Origin: Aquilaria yunnanensis
Lineage: Eukaryota > Streptophyta > Magnoliopsida > Malvales > Thymelaeaceae
Length of the DNA: 64,000 bases
Direction: 5' to 3'
NCBI GenBank assembly: GCA_039654915.1
Contig: CM077594.1
Coordinates: 16,057,001-16,121,000, forward strand
Within the stretch, counting starts at the first letter, position 1, and each line of letters starts with the position of its first letter. Positions 47,258 to 59,255 of the stretch are shown one piece after another. The notes under the pieces were generated by a model that searched no databases, was not told the origin of the DNA, and was given only the letters and a program-made list of their open reading frames with translations. Position numbers and translations under genes: made by a program.

Positions 47258-48468
47258 GCCGGTGGATAGGATGTTAACTCCCTGTTATAAGACTTCAGAT
47301 CTTGCTCCCTTTTTTATTGGTTGTGGACTTTTTTTTATCCAATAACGTTTTAATTGGATTATAAGGTAAAAGGTGATTCTCTCTTTTGTTTTCACCTTTC
47401 AGTCGCTTTTCTTAAGCGGATATTTCAATCCAAAAGATTCACCTTATGTCAAGGATACTCCTGCAAGCTAGTTTCTCGATTTGTGAGGCGAATTATTGGT
47501 GCTTTTGGCAAAAAAATCTCTCAATTACCATGATGCATTGGCAGACCTGCTACCCTACCCTGCAGAAATTTTGAAAATGCATAGACATGATACATTAACT
47601 AGTTCATTTTGTTTGAAGTTAAGGACTGGATATGAAATTTCTCCCTCTCGATATGGTGAAAAATTATAAAGATGGGGGCAATAAGGCAAACATTCAAAAG
47701 TATGGGGACCATGTGTATAATTCTTCCCTAAGCAGCTGAAGTGGCTCCTCAAAGCAGAACGGCACCATTTTAAAATCTGTCTCCTTCCCTCTAAATGGTG
47801 TCATATGTCCATCTCTTACCCCTCTCAATCTCTTGCAGGTAAAAGCTAAGCCCACAAATCCTAAATCCTTAATAACCATATATGGGTAATGTATTCATCT
47901 TATCTAGCCATCTGTACTACGCAGCCTTGCCATCGTCTCACCATCCTCTCTCCTCTGTTGCACTCATCTTGTCTCATCCAATCATTGTCCACCATATCTC
48001 ACCGTCCACTCTTCTAGGTAGTTCACTTGCGCTGATCTTTCATCCTTAGTCCTTTTTTTCTATTCAATTCATTTGTGTTGTCCAATTGTGTTTTTCTATG
48101 GTCTTCATTTTTTTCTTCTTGTAATTTTTAATCAAGTCTGTATACTTATGTTCTTTAGCTTTTGTAATATTGTGTTATATATGTTTTTATAATTATACAA
48201 ATATTAGCATAAATTTATATATGTTCAATCTATTTTTGCACGATCTAGTTATGGGTGATTGTACAATTTGAAAATTCATCCTGCCCTTGCCCTTGAGCAA
48301 AAAATTCTAGTTCCTTCACTGTCATTATGTGCAGTAAAAGTTAAAATATCATTCAACAAAGCACATACAAATTTTAATGTGATTGGGCTCTAAACTAACC
48401 TATATTTGTGAACGAGAGATAGTGTGCTTAATAGTGACAATAAGAATTATAAAAAAAGAAAATATTAT
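47258..48468. other. Unassigned intergenic DNA
   Basis: No gene, LTR or inverted-repeat ends recognised; short frames only. Confidence 0.45.
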
Positions 48469-49785
48469 TGTTGGATTTATTCAAAGCAGATCATTAATTT
48501 TGATGATGAGTAATACCTAGTGTGGTTAATCTTATTTCATTGGATTAAAATAATTTTGTCATAGTTATGTTAAACAAAGTTTTAATTCCAAGAGTTCCAA
48601 ATTAGCCTGCCTCTGTACTATGTTTTAGCTATGATGAAATTCCTTACAGTCCAAAAGAATTGTTGAGAATTTTTTTCTTTTAGGAATAGAGGTTAGTAAG
48701 TCTTCAAAATATATTCTTATTTGAATCAAGTTTGATTTCTAAATGACAAGCTTTTTTATGAAGTTTCAAGTTTAATCTATCAAATGAATGATTTAACATG
48801 CTTTTTTGTAACTTTAGTTTGTCCAACTCCCAAATTTCTATTTTAATTGATTAAATGCTCTTAATTTGAAGTATGGGGCTTCTGTGAACTTTATGATATT
48901 TGTTAACGTGTTAAACTCAGAATCTAACTTGTCAACTGGGCATTTAAAAAGTTCCATCAAATTTTCCCGATTACCACAATTTGACCTTAATATTCAAACT
49001 GATTTTAGATAAATGAAAGGTTGACACTTGGACAGTTTGATAGAGCATTTAATGGCCCATTTTTAGCCTTTATTTGCCGTTGAAGTGCAAAGTTGACTTT
49101 AAAAAATTAATTAGGACTAAACTTGCCTAAAAAATGGAATAATAGCCACAAGAATTTATAGAGTTTTTTAGGCCTCTCTAGTTGCTTTGTTACATCACTT
49201 TGGCCCCCAAAGGAGTTTAAATACATGGAGAAACATCATCTTCAATTAACTTGCCATTAGATTAAAGATTCATCATCGAAATGTTCATCATTTGATAAAA
49301 TAGTCGAGATTTGTACTTTCACATGTATATCTAGCAAGAGTGCTATTGTATGAAGTCGTGAGTTTATAAACACTTTGAGTCTTAGAATCTCTTGAGTATT
49401 ATAGTGGTTTTAGTGATTCTTAAAAAAAACTAGAGAATGGTTTTCACTAGGAATTGAAGAAAAATAGATAGTAGTTTTTTGTTAGCCTTGGAGAAAACTA
49501 AGGATTGGTTGAGTGTGAACCTTGAAGAAAACAATGTTGTAATCCTGATAAAAAAAATGGTGGAAGAACTCTCATGTAGGATAGCTTGAGGAAAGGATGT
49601 AATCTTTTGTTGGTAGAACCTCTATAAATCTTAGTGTATTCTTTTCCTTACCTCTCTTTATTTTTGTTCATACTTTCTTGGTTTGTTCTTAATCTTTGGT
49701 TGAATGAATTTGGTTATAAAATTTAATTTTGTCAAAATTTTTAAAGCAATCAATTCATCACTTCTTGGTTGCACTTAGGCCAACA
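48469..49785 (+). mobile_element. Probable solo LTR (SIRE/Maximus-like Copia style)
   Basis: Begins TGTTGGATTTATTC and ends GCACTTAGGCCAACA, giving a perfect 6-bp terminal inverted repeat TGTTGG/CCAACA. The text AATTTTGATGATGAGTAATA near the start and GGTAGAACCTCTATAAATCTT (promoter-like) in the last quarter are in the style of long Copia LTRs. Flanking 5-mers are ATTAT and ATTGT (four of five match). At 1317 bp with no internal domain nearby, a solo LTR from LTR-LTR recombination is the best reading. Confidence 0.6.
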
Positions 49786-49797
49786 ATTGTCAAAACA

Positions 49798-50010
49798 CAC
49801 TACTAAAAGCCATTATTTTCTAACGGTCAAATTTCCTACTATTTGGCAGTTGGTAATTACCAACATAATTGGTAAGTGTAATTTTTATTACAAGAAGCAG
49901 TTGGTAAGTAGAATTTATTTTACAAAAATAGAGAGCCACTGGTAATTACCAATACAAAGAACTCTTGGTAAGTGAAATGTATATTACTAATGGCCCAAAG
50001 CTGTTAAAAA
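49798..50010 (+). mobile_element. CACTA (EnSpm) element end
   Basis: CACTACTAAAAG is a typical CACTA terminus. It is followed by subterminal short repeats TTGGTAATTACCAA, ATTGGTAAGTG, GTTGGTAAGTAG, CTGGTAATTACCAAT, CTTGGTAAGTG in both orientations, as expected for this superfamily. The opposite end was not found, so this is a truncated or partially deleted element. Confidence 0.6.
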
Positions 50011-50640
50011 TATAAACGGAGGGACCATTTTGAAAAGTCCATATGAAATGTAGACTAAAGCGATTTGGTGAGGCGTTCTGGAGAAGAAGTAAATTGAAGC
50101 TGTGATTTGGTGAGCTGATCTAGAGAAGTGGTGAATCGAAGCTGCGATTCATTTGAACCCCGATCCAGCCAATGGACCCGGAAAATTATGATTCACCTGT
50201 CCACCCGATGTTGCATGGCCACAACCGTTGAAGTGGCATTATTGCCTATTTGTCGAAGGCACCTATCTAAGAGGAAGCAAGTGTCAAACGAAGGAGGTTG
50301 TGGGTAGCCAATGTTGGGCGTTGTATAGCTCTCGGAGGAAAAAGATTGGGTAGCCAATTGTTGAATAGGAAGTTTGTGGTTAATTTTTTTCAGATTAATT
50401 GATTTATTTGAAAAAATTTTAGTAGTTGGGGGGTAAAGTTCGAAGGGCAAAGTCAAACATTTTCTCTTTTTTATAATAATGGTAAATAACCATGTTAACT
50501 CATCATGAGTAAATATAGGTATTTTAAGCAATGAGGACAAAACTATAAGTTTGGCCAAAACTCGTGGGCGGCAGGGGAGTGGGGTTCCCAAAACAGATCT
50601 AAGCTTGTCATAGCCATCGGCCAGGCCTGACACTCTAGCA
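50011..50640. other. Unassigned sequence between the CACTA end and the dispersed repeat
   Basis: Contains a local direct repeat, GAAGCTGTGATTTGGTGAGC versus GAAGCTGCGATTC with GGAGAAG/AGAGAAG, at about 50080-50150. No protein family recognised in the minus-strand frame at 50193-50762. Confidence 0.4.
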
Positions 50641-50960
50641 AACCCGATGTGATTTGTACAAGAGTCACTCATATGACCGTAGGGTATGGCCCAAAACGCG
50701 AAAACAACATGATGGGCCAAAATAGAAATTTGATGAATGGGCTTATCCAAGCCGAACAACAAGGGACCCGTAAAAAACTTTTTATGACCACCGTGTTATT
50801 TTTTTCATTATTATACAGAAATTTTTAATTACGAGTTTACAATATTTTCAGCCCAAGAAAGTTTACACGAACTTACAATATCTACAAAACTTAATAGGTT
50901 TTGAAAGGTATACAAGTGGTTGTTTGGATACTATAGAACTCTATAAACTCGTTGCCATCA
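50640..50960 (+). repeat. Dispersed repeat, copy B
   Basis: Partner of 36040-36310: AATAGAAATTTGATGAATGG, CAAGCCGAACAACAAGGG, TAAAAAACTTTTTATGACC, GTTTACAATATTTTCAG, GTGGTTGTTTGGATACTAT. Confidence 0.6.
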
Positions 50961-50983
50961 ACGTCATTCTAATTATTATATAA

Positions 50984-51222
50984 TACTTTATCTGTCCTAT
51001 ATTCTTTAATATATTTCATTTTTAACTTAATTTTTACTCAAATTTATTCATATTATTATTTTTTAAAAAAAATTTTAAAAAAATATATTTAGAAATGATA
51101 GGTCTTTATTTATTATTTATATAAAGATTTTTCATTTATATACTAAAATGTTAAAAATAAAAATTTATAGATTAATTATTGTAAATAGTTAATATTGTAA
51201 AGAATGTGAGATTGGAGGAGTA
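50984..51222. mobile_element. Stowaway-like MITE
   Basis: Left TACTTTATCTGTCCTATATTCTTTA, right in reverse complement TACTCCTCCAATCTCACATTCTTTA (given as two short halves: TACTCCTCCAATC and TCACATTCTTTA). Both resemble the TACTCCCTCCGTCCCA-style end, with TA at the borders. 239 bp, AT-rich. Confidence 0.55.
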
Positions 51223-52600
51223 GTATAGTAGAGGAAATTAAAAAAAAAAAAAAAAGAAGAAGAAAAACTTCCCATGATTGGAATTGTATGATACTATAAT
51301 TTCACATACCACCATCTCTATAGGAATATCTTGTAGGTGAATTTGGATGAGTCTTTGATCAGCAAATAAACTGGTTGCAAGTTCTGTACTTCTGTTAATG
51401 CAAGTCTTAATTTTTTATTACCCACGTAAGTTTTAATTTTGTTTTTTTTTTTCAGTTATGTTCTTTATTAGACCTTCAATTTTATTATGTTCAGTCTAGA
51501 AATGATATTTTATTTTGTTGTAGTTCAGTCATTTTTTGCTAGTGTTTAATGGTAGGAATCAATGGAGATTCAAAAATAGTTGGAGGATGAAAGTACAATA
51601 TGAGTAATATTTTGAGGGCAATTGGTGTAAGTTACCCAATAAACACATGATAAGAGGTTGTTATCAAGGTGTTAAATACAGTTACAGCTATGTATATTGA
51701 ACTCTACATTTTTAAGATATACCGCACGGTATACTGTGTTGGATATCGTTACCCTTTAAAAAAAAAAAATTGTTAGCATATTATTTTAAAATGAAATAAA
51801 TTAAATAAAATTTCTTTCACACATTTTTATATATATTTTAATTTTTCTCATTATAATTTATCAAATATAAATAAAATATATATGATAGAAGATATTTTTT
51901 ATACAGAAAACATAAAAAAAAATGTTATATATATAGTAAAATAAATATTACCTAGCAAAAAAACTAATTTATTGATACAAGATAAAAAAGAAAAGAGACA
52001 ATACTTTAATAATAATAATACATTTTCTAATAAAAAAAAGCAAAAGTAAAAGAAAAATTAACCAAAAAATAAAAGTAAATATTTATGTTAAATATGTGTA
52101 TTAATTATATTTTACTATTTTATATATTTAAGTATGATATTTTGATATAAAATGATAAAAAAATATATATCTCACAAATATTTACAAAAAATAAAATATA
52201 ACAGCATTTACCTCACGATATTTGTTGTATATTGTGATTTTTTTTAACTAAATATACATAAAAAGTTACTAGTATGTAAAATATTGTAAAATATTGAGGT
52301 ATATCACGGTATTTTATGTAAAAAAAAATAATAAAATATAAAAATATTTATACCAGATAAGTAGTATATTACAGTATTTAATTCTATAGCTGTCATCTGT
52401 ATAAAGATTTTTTGCTGTCTAGAGAAATAACTTGTAAATGGGTCAAACCTAAACCCACTGGTAAGTTGTGAATGGTGAATTGAGTATTGATGAAATGAAT
52501 TGCGAACTAGTATTATACTAATATTTCTAATCGGTTAGAAATAGTATATATGTTTGTTAAAAAAATATGTATTAACCGTCCCTTAACATTCTGTGCTATA
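51223..52600. other. Very AT-rich unassigned sequence
   Basis: Long A and T runs, repeated phrases such as AAATATTTATAC and GGTATATCACGGTATTT, no coding sequence recognised. Confidence 0.5.
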
Positions 52601-52760
52601 TTGTATCGAAACAACCACTTTGAAACCTTTATAAATATTGTAAACTAGTGTAAATATTGTAGGATTGTGCATATTGTAAACTCGTGTTCGACTTGGACAA
52701 ACGCAAGCCCCTAGCCATTGAATTTACAGTGGGCTGGCCATGTTGAGCTCTAATTTTAGG
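52600..52760 (-). repeat. Dispersed repeat, partial copy C, opposite orientation
   Basis: AAACAACCACTTTGAAACCT, AATATTGTAAACTAGTGTAA and ATATTGTAAACTCGTG match the reverse complement of 50820-50945. Confidence 0.5.
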
Positions 52761-52895
52761 CATCAGAGTCTAGTCACCCTACTTCTTATTAGGGTAAGAC
52801 TTTCATACATCTGATTAATATCGTGTGCGACCCCTAAAAAATTTAAAACTTGTCATTTTGTCCTTGACACGGAATATGACCAATTGTTTTACTAT

Positions 52896-53000
52896 GAGAC
52901 TTAGTTATCTAGTGGGTAAATTTGCTTCCACGCCTTCTCGGGGGCAATTGCATGATCCGGGGTTCAAATTTGTCCTTTTCATTTGTTTCTTGTTTTTCCC
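52896..53000 (+). repeat. Possible tRNA-derived SINE head
   Basis: A-box-like TAGTTATCTAGTGGG at about 52902 and B-box-like GGGGTTCAAATTTG at about 52969, spaced as in tRNA-derived SINEs, then a T-rich tail. No target duplication seen. Confidence 0.4.
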
Positions 53001-53089
53001 TCACTTTTTTTAAAAAAGATTTTTTTCCCTATTTTCCATTCACTCATACTAGAGAAGAACCTTCACTTTTTTTTTTTGTTTTCTTCCCA

Positions 53090-53700
53090 ATCTTTCTTCT
53101 AAAATTTTTTTACATGTTTATTTTCTTTTTCAGTTGTTTATTTTCTTTCTATATAAATATGTTTTTAAAATTCTTATATGTTCTTTTGTTACCGTTTTTT
53201 TCATTTCATATTTATGTTTTTTTTTTCAGTTACTATATGTTCTTTTATACATTATTTTTTATTCTTTTATAAATTTTTTATTTTTCAATTTTTATATGTT
53301 CTTTTATGAATTGTTGTATGTTCTTTTTTAACTGATATATATGTTTTCTCAATTCCTATATGTTATTTTATTTATTATTTTTTAGGTCCAGTTCTTATGT
53401 GCTTTTATGTGTTCTTTTATGCATTATTGTTTGTTTTTTTATAAATTAATTTTTTTTCAGTTCCTATTTGTTATTTTATTTTGATTCTTTTTCAATTTCT
53501 ATATTTGCTTTTATGCATTGTTGTTTATTCTTTCATAAATCTATTCTTTTGTAATTTTTATATGTTCTTTTATGAATTACTGTTCTTTTTAAATTGCTAT
53601 TTGTTCTTTTCTCAATTCCAATATGTTCTTTTATTCATTATTCTTTACCTTTTTTTGGTTCCAGTTCCTATGTGTTCTTCCATTCCTTGATGCTTGTTAT
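53090..53700 (+). repeat. T-rich minisatellite with ATATGTTCTTTTATG units
   Basis: The phrase TATATGTTCTTTTATGCATT and variants recurs many times at about 40-60 base spacing, usually followed by ATTGTTTATTCTTTTATAAA and TTTTTTTCAGTTCC. The Phe/Tyr-rich frames here are an artefact of this composition. Confidence 0.7.
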
Positions 53701-54346
53701 TTTTATTTAACTACATTTTCTTTACTCATAATTAAAATAAAAAAACAAAACTAGAAAAATTAAAAAAAAGCTGCAAAAATATAATAAAGATAAAAATAAA
53801 AAATAATACACAAAATAAAAAGAAAACAAAAATGTGAAAAAAGAAAACTGATAAATAACTAATAAGAGTACATAGAAACTATATGTTCTTTTATCAGCAT
53901 CTATTAAAGGAACTAGATGTAATAATTTGTTATTTTAGCTTAATGAAATATTTGTCCTTTTATTAGTTGACAATTGTGAAAAAAAAAATTGAAGGAAAAA
54001 TTTATTATTTTTTTAAAAAATAATAATAATATGAAAAACGAAGTAGACTAGAAAAGCAGAAAAAAGAACAAAAAAGCATGCAAAAAAAAAAAAGATCAAA
54101 GAAGTGAGGTCGAAAATAGAAGAAAAGAACGAAACAAATGCGTGTGTCATGACTCAAGGGGATATTTTTTGCCAAAAATATGTATAGTTCCACAACGTTC
54201 TTGTTGATTCAGTTCAGTAGCAGCTAGCTGCATAGATTGTTGGTCCATTGCTAGCAGCAATTTTGCATATAAGTGGTCACATGTAATGTCATTATGTGGG
54301 CTGTTGGGCGACTTCAGCCATCATTAACATTTGGGTCATTCTTTTT
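53701..54346. other. AT-rich unassigned sequence
   Basis: A-rich from 53730 to 54110 (complementary in composition to the preceding T-rich block), with no gene recognised. Confidence 0.5.
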
Positions 54347-55318
54347 TAGAGGTGAGCATGGATCGGGTTGGTTCGGTTTTATAATGGAACCAAATCAACT
54401 TGAAATGGTATTGGTTCTAAAATTTTTCTACCTAACCCAAGAACTGAGAACCGAATAGAACCAGAACCATGGTTCTGAGTTTCTCGGTTTTGGTTTTCGG
54501 GTTTTTTTGTTTATACCATATATATATAACAACACCAAAATTTAATAAATTTACATATATAATCAGTTTTATGACATATTTAACATAATATACAATTAAA
54601 TTAATATTTAAATATATATACTTAGATACATTCAAAAGAGTTTAAAATATTGTTCTTACAAAAATGGTTCAAAAAAGTTACTTGTGGGGCATCTTTCATC
54701 TCAACTAGTTTACTTCCTTCCAGTAATTCCAATATTTGTATGCTATTTAATATAGAAAACTCAGCCTTTAAGACTATCTTCTTCAGTATCAAAACCTAAA
54801 ATATGCTAATGTCATGAATTTTTAATTTTGCATAACTCATAAATGAAAAAAAATATCATAATTGTGTCATAAAGAGTAGTCTGAAATGAAAGATTGAAAG
54901 CAAAAAGAACTTAGGAGTGATGAGTCTATGAATCAAAGTGATTTAAGTGAATATGGAAAAATTTCGTAAATGATCCCACAACTTCCATACTATTTCAATT
55001 TGAAACATCAGTTTAAGAGTTTAATATAAAAACACAAAATGATCATCATAATACTTTAAAGAAATATGTGTGTGTGTGTGTGTGTATGGATATATTAGTA
55101 ATACTATAATTTTTATTATATAATTATATATATATATCGAGTTCGGTTCCACCTTGGGTTGTTTTCATATGGAACCAGAATTGACCAAAAAACTGTCGGT
55201 TCTCCTATATGTGAAACCAACCCACGAACCATGATCAATTTTTACTCAACTCAACCTAATCCAATGAGAGTGATTTTGGTTAGGTTTCGGGTTTATCTAA
55301 CCCATGCTCACCCTTAAA
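54347..55318. mobile_element. Non-autonomous hAT-like element
   Basis: Left TAGAGGTGAGCATGGATCGG and right, in reverse complement, TTAAGGGTGAGCATGGGTTAG form inverted ends with GGTGAGCATGG in common. The flanks TTCTTTTT and TCCTTTTT are a near-match 8-bp duplication. Subterminal text on both sides is built of GGTTCGGTT/GAACCAAAT-like repeats. It contains a (TG)n tract at 55066-55087. About 970 bp, no coding capacity. Confidence 0.55.
55066..55087. repeat. (TG)n microsatellite
   Basis: Uninterrupted TG run inside the hAT-like element. Confidence 0.9.
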
Positions 55319-56236
55319 TCCTTTTTACCCGAGCAACTGTTGCTACTGTGGAGAACCGGAAGACCTGATTAACACCAGCTAAAACATGGCGCATCTGCAC
55401 ACTGAAGTGTCACTCGAGCTGGCTGCAAGTTAAATGGAGGGCGGATATTGTGAGATTCCAAACGATTTGTGCTTCTGTTGACTTCCCTTGGCTAGGCGAG
55501 TTCTTCCACATTTTGGGTGAACGGGTGTGAAGTTTTTCATCGTACATGGGGCGTCTGCCTTGTGTCTGCTGGATCTCTTTCTTCCGAGCCACCGTTTGGC
55601 GTTTTGTTTCTGTTCTAGGTTCGAATTTGACAACCGATCTTCAGCTCCGTCGTCGGTGCTCATTTCCGTCACGTTTTCCAGCTGCACCATTTGAGGCTTC
55701 CGTACCAATTCGGCCTTCCGGTGTCGTCAATCCGCCGCGAAGTGAGCTTCATCACTTCCCTCGACTTTTGTATTTTCTTCATCGTGACTTTCCCTTGCTC
55801 CTGCTGTCCCCTGTAGCCTGGTTTTAGTATGAATGCAACCGTAGCGTCTGCTTCGGCCTGAGGTTTTCTCTGCTTGGTTTTTTGTTTTTTATTCAGTTCA
55901 TGATTCCCGATTTCATTTCTTGTGGTTGAGAGTGTGTTGTAGTAACTAGTAAAGCAATATTATCTAGTTTTCTAGTGACTTTTTGTTTCGAGTATTTATT
56001 ATTCTGTTCATGAACTTAAAATAAGGGACTAGGCCGGTCTCGACAGGGGCTGGGAGATGGCTGGGAGTGTCCTGTCTGAGCTAAATGACAGTAGATTGTA
56101 AATTGGCCAGACCCGACCCAGGTCGCTCAAGCACGGCCCCCTGAATCAGCAATCTGCCCATCCGAATTTGCTTATGTAGCAATAAGCCCCTTAACTTTGA
56201 CCGTCTTCTTGTTCTTGCTCTAGCCAAATAAAGTCT
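55319..56236. other. GC-richer unassigned stretch
   Basis: 55380-55860 has higher GC than its surroundings and open frames on both strands (55546-55827 plus; 55430-55708 minus), as in a first exon or leader of a gene, but neither translation resembles a family I know. Confidence 0.35.
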
Positions 56237-56530
56237 GCCATGACGACTTGATCTGAGACTCGCGAGCTGAAGGAACTGGAGGGGAGATTGATACCATTTT
56301 AGAACTAATAATAAACATGGTTGTAAGTATATATATGTAGGGAGCACACAAATTAATTAATTCAAGTAGCAAACAGTCCATTAATACAGACCTTCATTGA
56401 CTCAAGTAACTAAACCTGCAACAACCAAGTAACGAACAATATGACCAGAGCATGGCAAAAATAAAATCTACATCCAAAAAATTTAAGTAGTATATATATG
56501 TTTTAATACCAACGTTTTGGAGCTGTTCAA
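56237..56530. pseudogene. Chimeric fragment: exon start (direct) joined to intron (inverted) of the 59.9-60.8 kb locus
   Basis: 56237-56286 matches 59934-59985 in the same orientation (GAGCTGAAGGAACT-GAGGGGA). From 56287 to 56530 the sequence instead matches the reverse complement of 60289-60535 (ATTGATACCATTTTAGAACT, AATAAACATGG, AAAATCTACATCCAAAAAAT). The switch is abrupt. Only an extremely short coding remnant with a stop remains. Confidence 0.7.
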
Positions 56531-56956
56531 TGAATGATTGGAGCTAATGGTGGCCAATGGGCCGGGTTGACTTGGGCCCGACTCGGATACGGCTCGGGTC
56601 AAACTCGGCCTGGCAAGGTTAAATCTAGGCTTGGCCCAGCACGGAACAGACTCAGAGGGTGGCAGGGCAAATATGGGTCTGGGAGAGTAAGGAGGCCCAA
56701 ATTAGGACGGACTAACCCACTAACCCATTCAACCCGGATCGGACCACAGCTAGGCCGGGTTGAGCTGAGCCGGGTCGAACGTTTCCAGGTTTCCATTGTG
56801 CAATTTTCAAATTTCTTAAAAAATGGTAAAATTATACCCTACCTCTCCTAACGGATCCAGATTTTTTTTTTACCCCTAGACTTTTTTACCCTTAGTTAAC
56901 AGTCACTAACGGCTAGTTTTTTAGAGCTTTTTGGGCAAAACTAATTTTTTTTCTCC

Positions 56957-56964
56957 TATAAATA
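56957..56964 (+). promoter_or_regulatory. TATA box of hAT copy 2 transposase
   Basis: CCTATAAATAGCC, about 175 bases before the start at 57133, same element and spacing as in copy 1. Confidence 0.6.
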
Positions 56965-57132
56965 GCCAACCTCCTTCTCACACTTCCTCATACAAATCTT
57001 CCCTTCTCCAATCTCCTACAATATTCTTTAATTCTCTCTGCTATCTCTCTCCAAGTTTCTTAATCTTTCACTAATATTTTTTTAATTGCCTCTTAATCAT
57101 CTTTCCATCTTTTCAATTATTTTCTTCCACTA

Positions 57133-59255
57133 ATGGCTTCACGAGGGAAGAACTCTAGCAAAGACAAGGGTGTTGCCTCTTCCTCATCCGGCATAGGGGT
57201 CGATTCATTTTTGCGAGGATGTTTGTTCTACAAAAATCGAGGCTCACATTTACAAGAAATTGCCGACAATGATCCAAACATCGACATAGCGGCATACGAT
57301 CTTGGCCTTAACGATCAACTCTTTGATGATGACATTGAGAAAATTCCACCGACCCAACTCGGTGCCAAAGGGTCCCAACCGACGCCACAAAGCGAGCAAC
57401 CATAATGAAGTCAAGTGAATAACGGGAATTTGAAGGCTTCCGTTTTGGAGCATTTTGAGCAAGTTTGGGAAGGCAAAACGAGGTATGCCAAATGCAAACA
57501 TTGCTACAACAAATTTGCACGCAAATTAAACTCCGGGATGAGCACCCTCACGAGGCACTTGAGTAAAGTCCATGGAGACATCGGCAACATTTTCGGTGGA
57601 CAAACACAACTGAAAGGCATTGGCAACTCCGGTGGTCCGGGTATTTTTTGATTTAATCCAAAAGCTGCTAGGTAAAGTTTAATTAATTAGATGATGATTA
57701 CTAAAAAACTATTTAGACAAGCTGAGGATGAACACTTAGAAAGATTTATCCAAGAAAATCTAAATCCTGCTTATAAAAAAACATTTAGGCAAACGGCTAG
57801 GAGAGAAAGCTTTAAATTGTATGAAGCTATGAGAAGTGATTTACAAGCATATTTTTCTACCGTTGATCATTGTCTATCTTTTACATCTAATATGTCGACA
57901 TCTCTAATAGGACAAAATTACTATTGTGTCATTGCTTATTAGATAGATAATGAATGCGTTATTTAAAAACAGATAATTGTTTTCAAATGTATGAAATCTG
58001 ATCATACAGGTTGGAATATTTTCAACTGTATTATTGAAAGTTTATGTGAATTTTTTGTTGCTGATAAAGTTTTGTTCATTTCTTTTGACAGTGCTTCAAA
58101 CAATGATTCGGCAGTGAGAGAATTGACAAAATAAATAAAACCACCATTTGATGGAAAAATTTTTCATGTTCATTGCTTGTGTCACATTTTGAATTTATAT
58201 GTCCAAAATGGTTTATAACAACTGCAAAACTAAATTGAGCCAATTCGGAATATTTTACTTTTTGTTAAAATAAGGAACAAATTGGCTCGTAAATTTAAAA
58301 TGTTTTGTATTAAAAATGGGGTGAATTTTTCTTGGAAAAGGTTTAAAATCGATTGCCCCACTCGATGGAACTCAACATTTGAAATGTTAAATAACGCGCA
58401 ACCATGGGCAAATATTTTGACTCATTTTGTGAACTCAAAAGTGCAAGGCGACTGGCTAACGGACGAGGCTTGAGAAAAATGTTTTAAGTTAGCTGAGTTG
58501 CTTAGATATTTTTACGAGGCAACAAACTTTTTCTCTGGGGTTTATTACCCAACAGTGCACTAAGCAATGTTATATTTATAAACATCGTCGATGTTTTCCA
58601 CTAATATAAGGATGATGAGTTTTTGAAATCAACTGTTGAAGCAATACAAAAAAAATGACTTGATTATTTTCAAAAAATCTCACAAATTTATCTTGTTGCA
58701 TGTATATTAGATCTAAATGTCAAAATCATGGGTTGTCTGCAATAGTTAGAAGCATACCATCATACATATTTAGATCAAGCACAAGTTTCTGCATTTAATA
58801 TTTCTGCTGAAGTTGACCATAATTTGAGAGAGTTATTTAAACTCTATTCCGTTAAACATTCTGATAAAGTTAGGTCATCTGATCTAACACTCACCCGACA
58901 TTCCACCTTCTCATCATCATCAAGGGTCAACCCAATGGCAAATATCCTTAAACGACCGAGATCCATAAACCCGAGATTGGCAGAATGAGATGATTACCCT
59001 CACACTTCATTTGAAAACAATGAAGAAGACATCCTTGAGTGGTGGAATAACAAAAGAGGTCCAGTTTCAACCGTCACCTCCAAAGCTGCCTTTAGTGAAG
59101 GGAAACGAGTCATCTCGGGGGAACGAACAAGGCTCACACCTAAAGCCATTGAGGTTTGCGTCCATAACCGGGATTGGGCGTTTGCTGCTTTAAGGAAAGA
59201 AGATATTAAAAGCTCCGATGCTGAGGTCCCTTCTGATGATGACCAACAAGAGTAG
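57133..59255 (+). pseudogene. hAT transposase, heavily decayed
   Basis: Starts MASRGKNSSKDKG at ATG 57133 and ends at TAG 59253-59255. Alignable with copy 1: YDLGLNDQLFDDDIE; BED finger (YAKCKHCYNKFARKL, TLTRHLSKVH); FRQTARRESFKLYEAM; SLSFTSNMSTS; WNIFNCIIESLCEFF; DCPTRWNSTFEML; LRYFYEATNFFSGVYYPT; GKRVISGERTRLTPKAIEVC and NRDWAFAALR. Stops include 57403-57408 (TAA TGA), 57649-57651, 57940-57942 and several more, plus frame changes after about 58550. Relative to copy 1 about 20 residues are missing in the dimerisation domain (the block before SKAAFSEGKRVIS). Not functional. Confidence 0.88.

Noticed and set aside
52922..53690. Phe/Tyr/Leu-rich frames looking like membrane proteins
   Set aside because: They are translations of a T-rich minisatellite, present in several overlapping frames.
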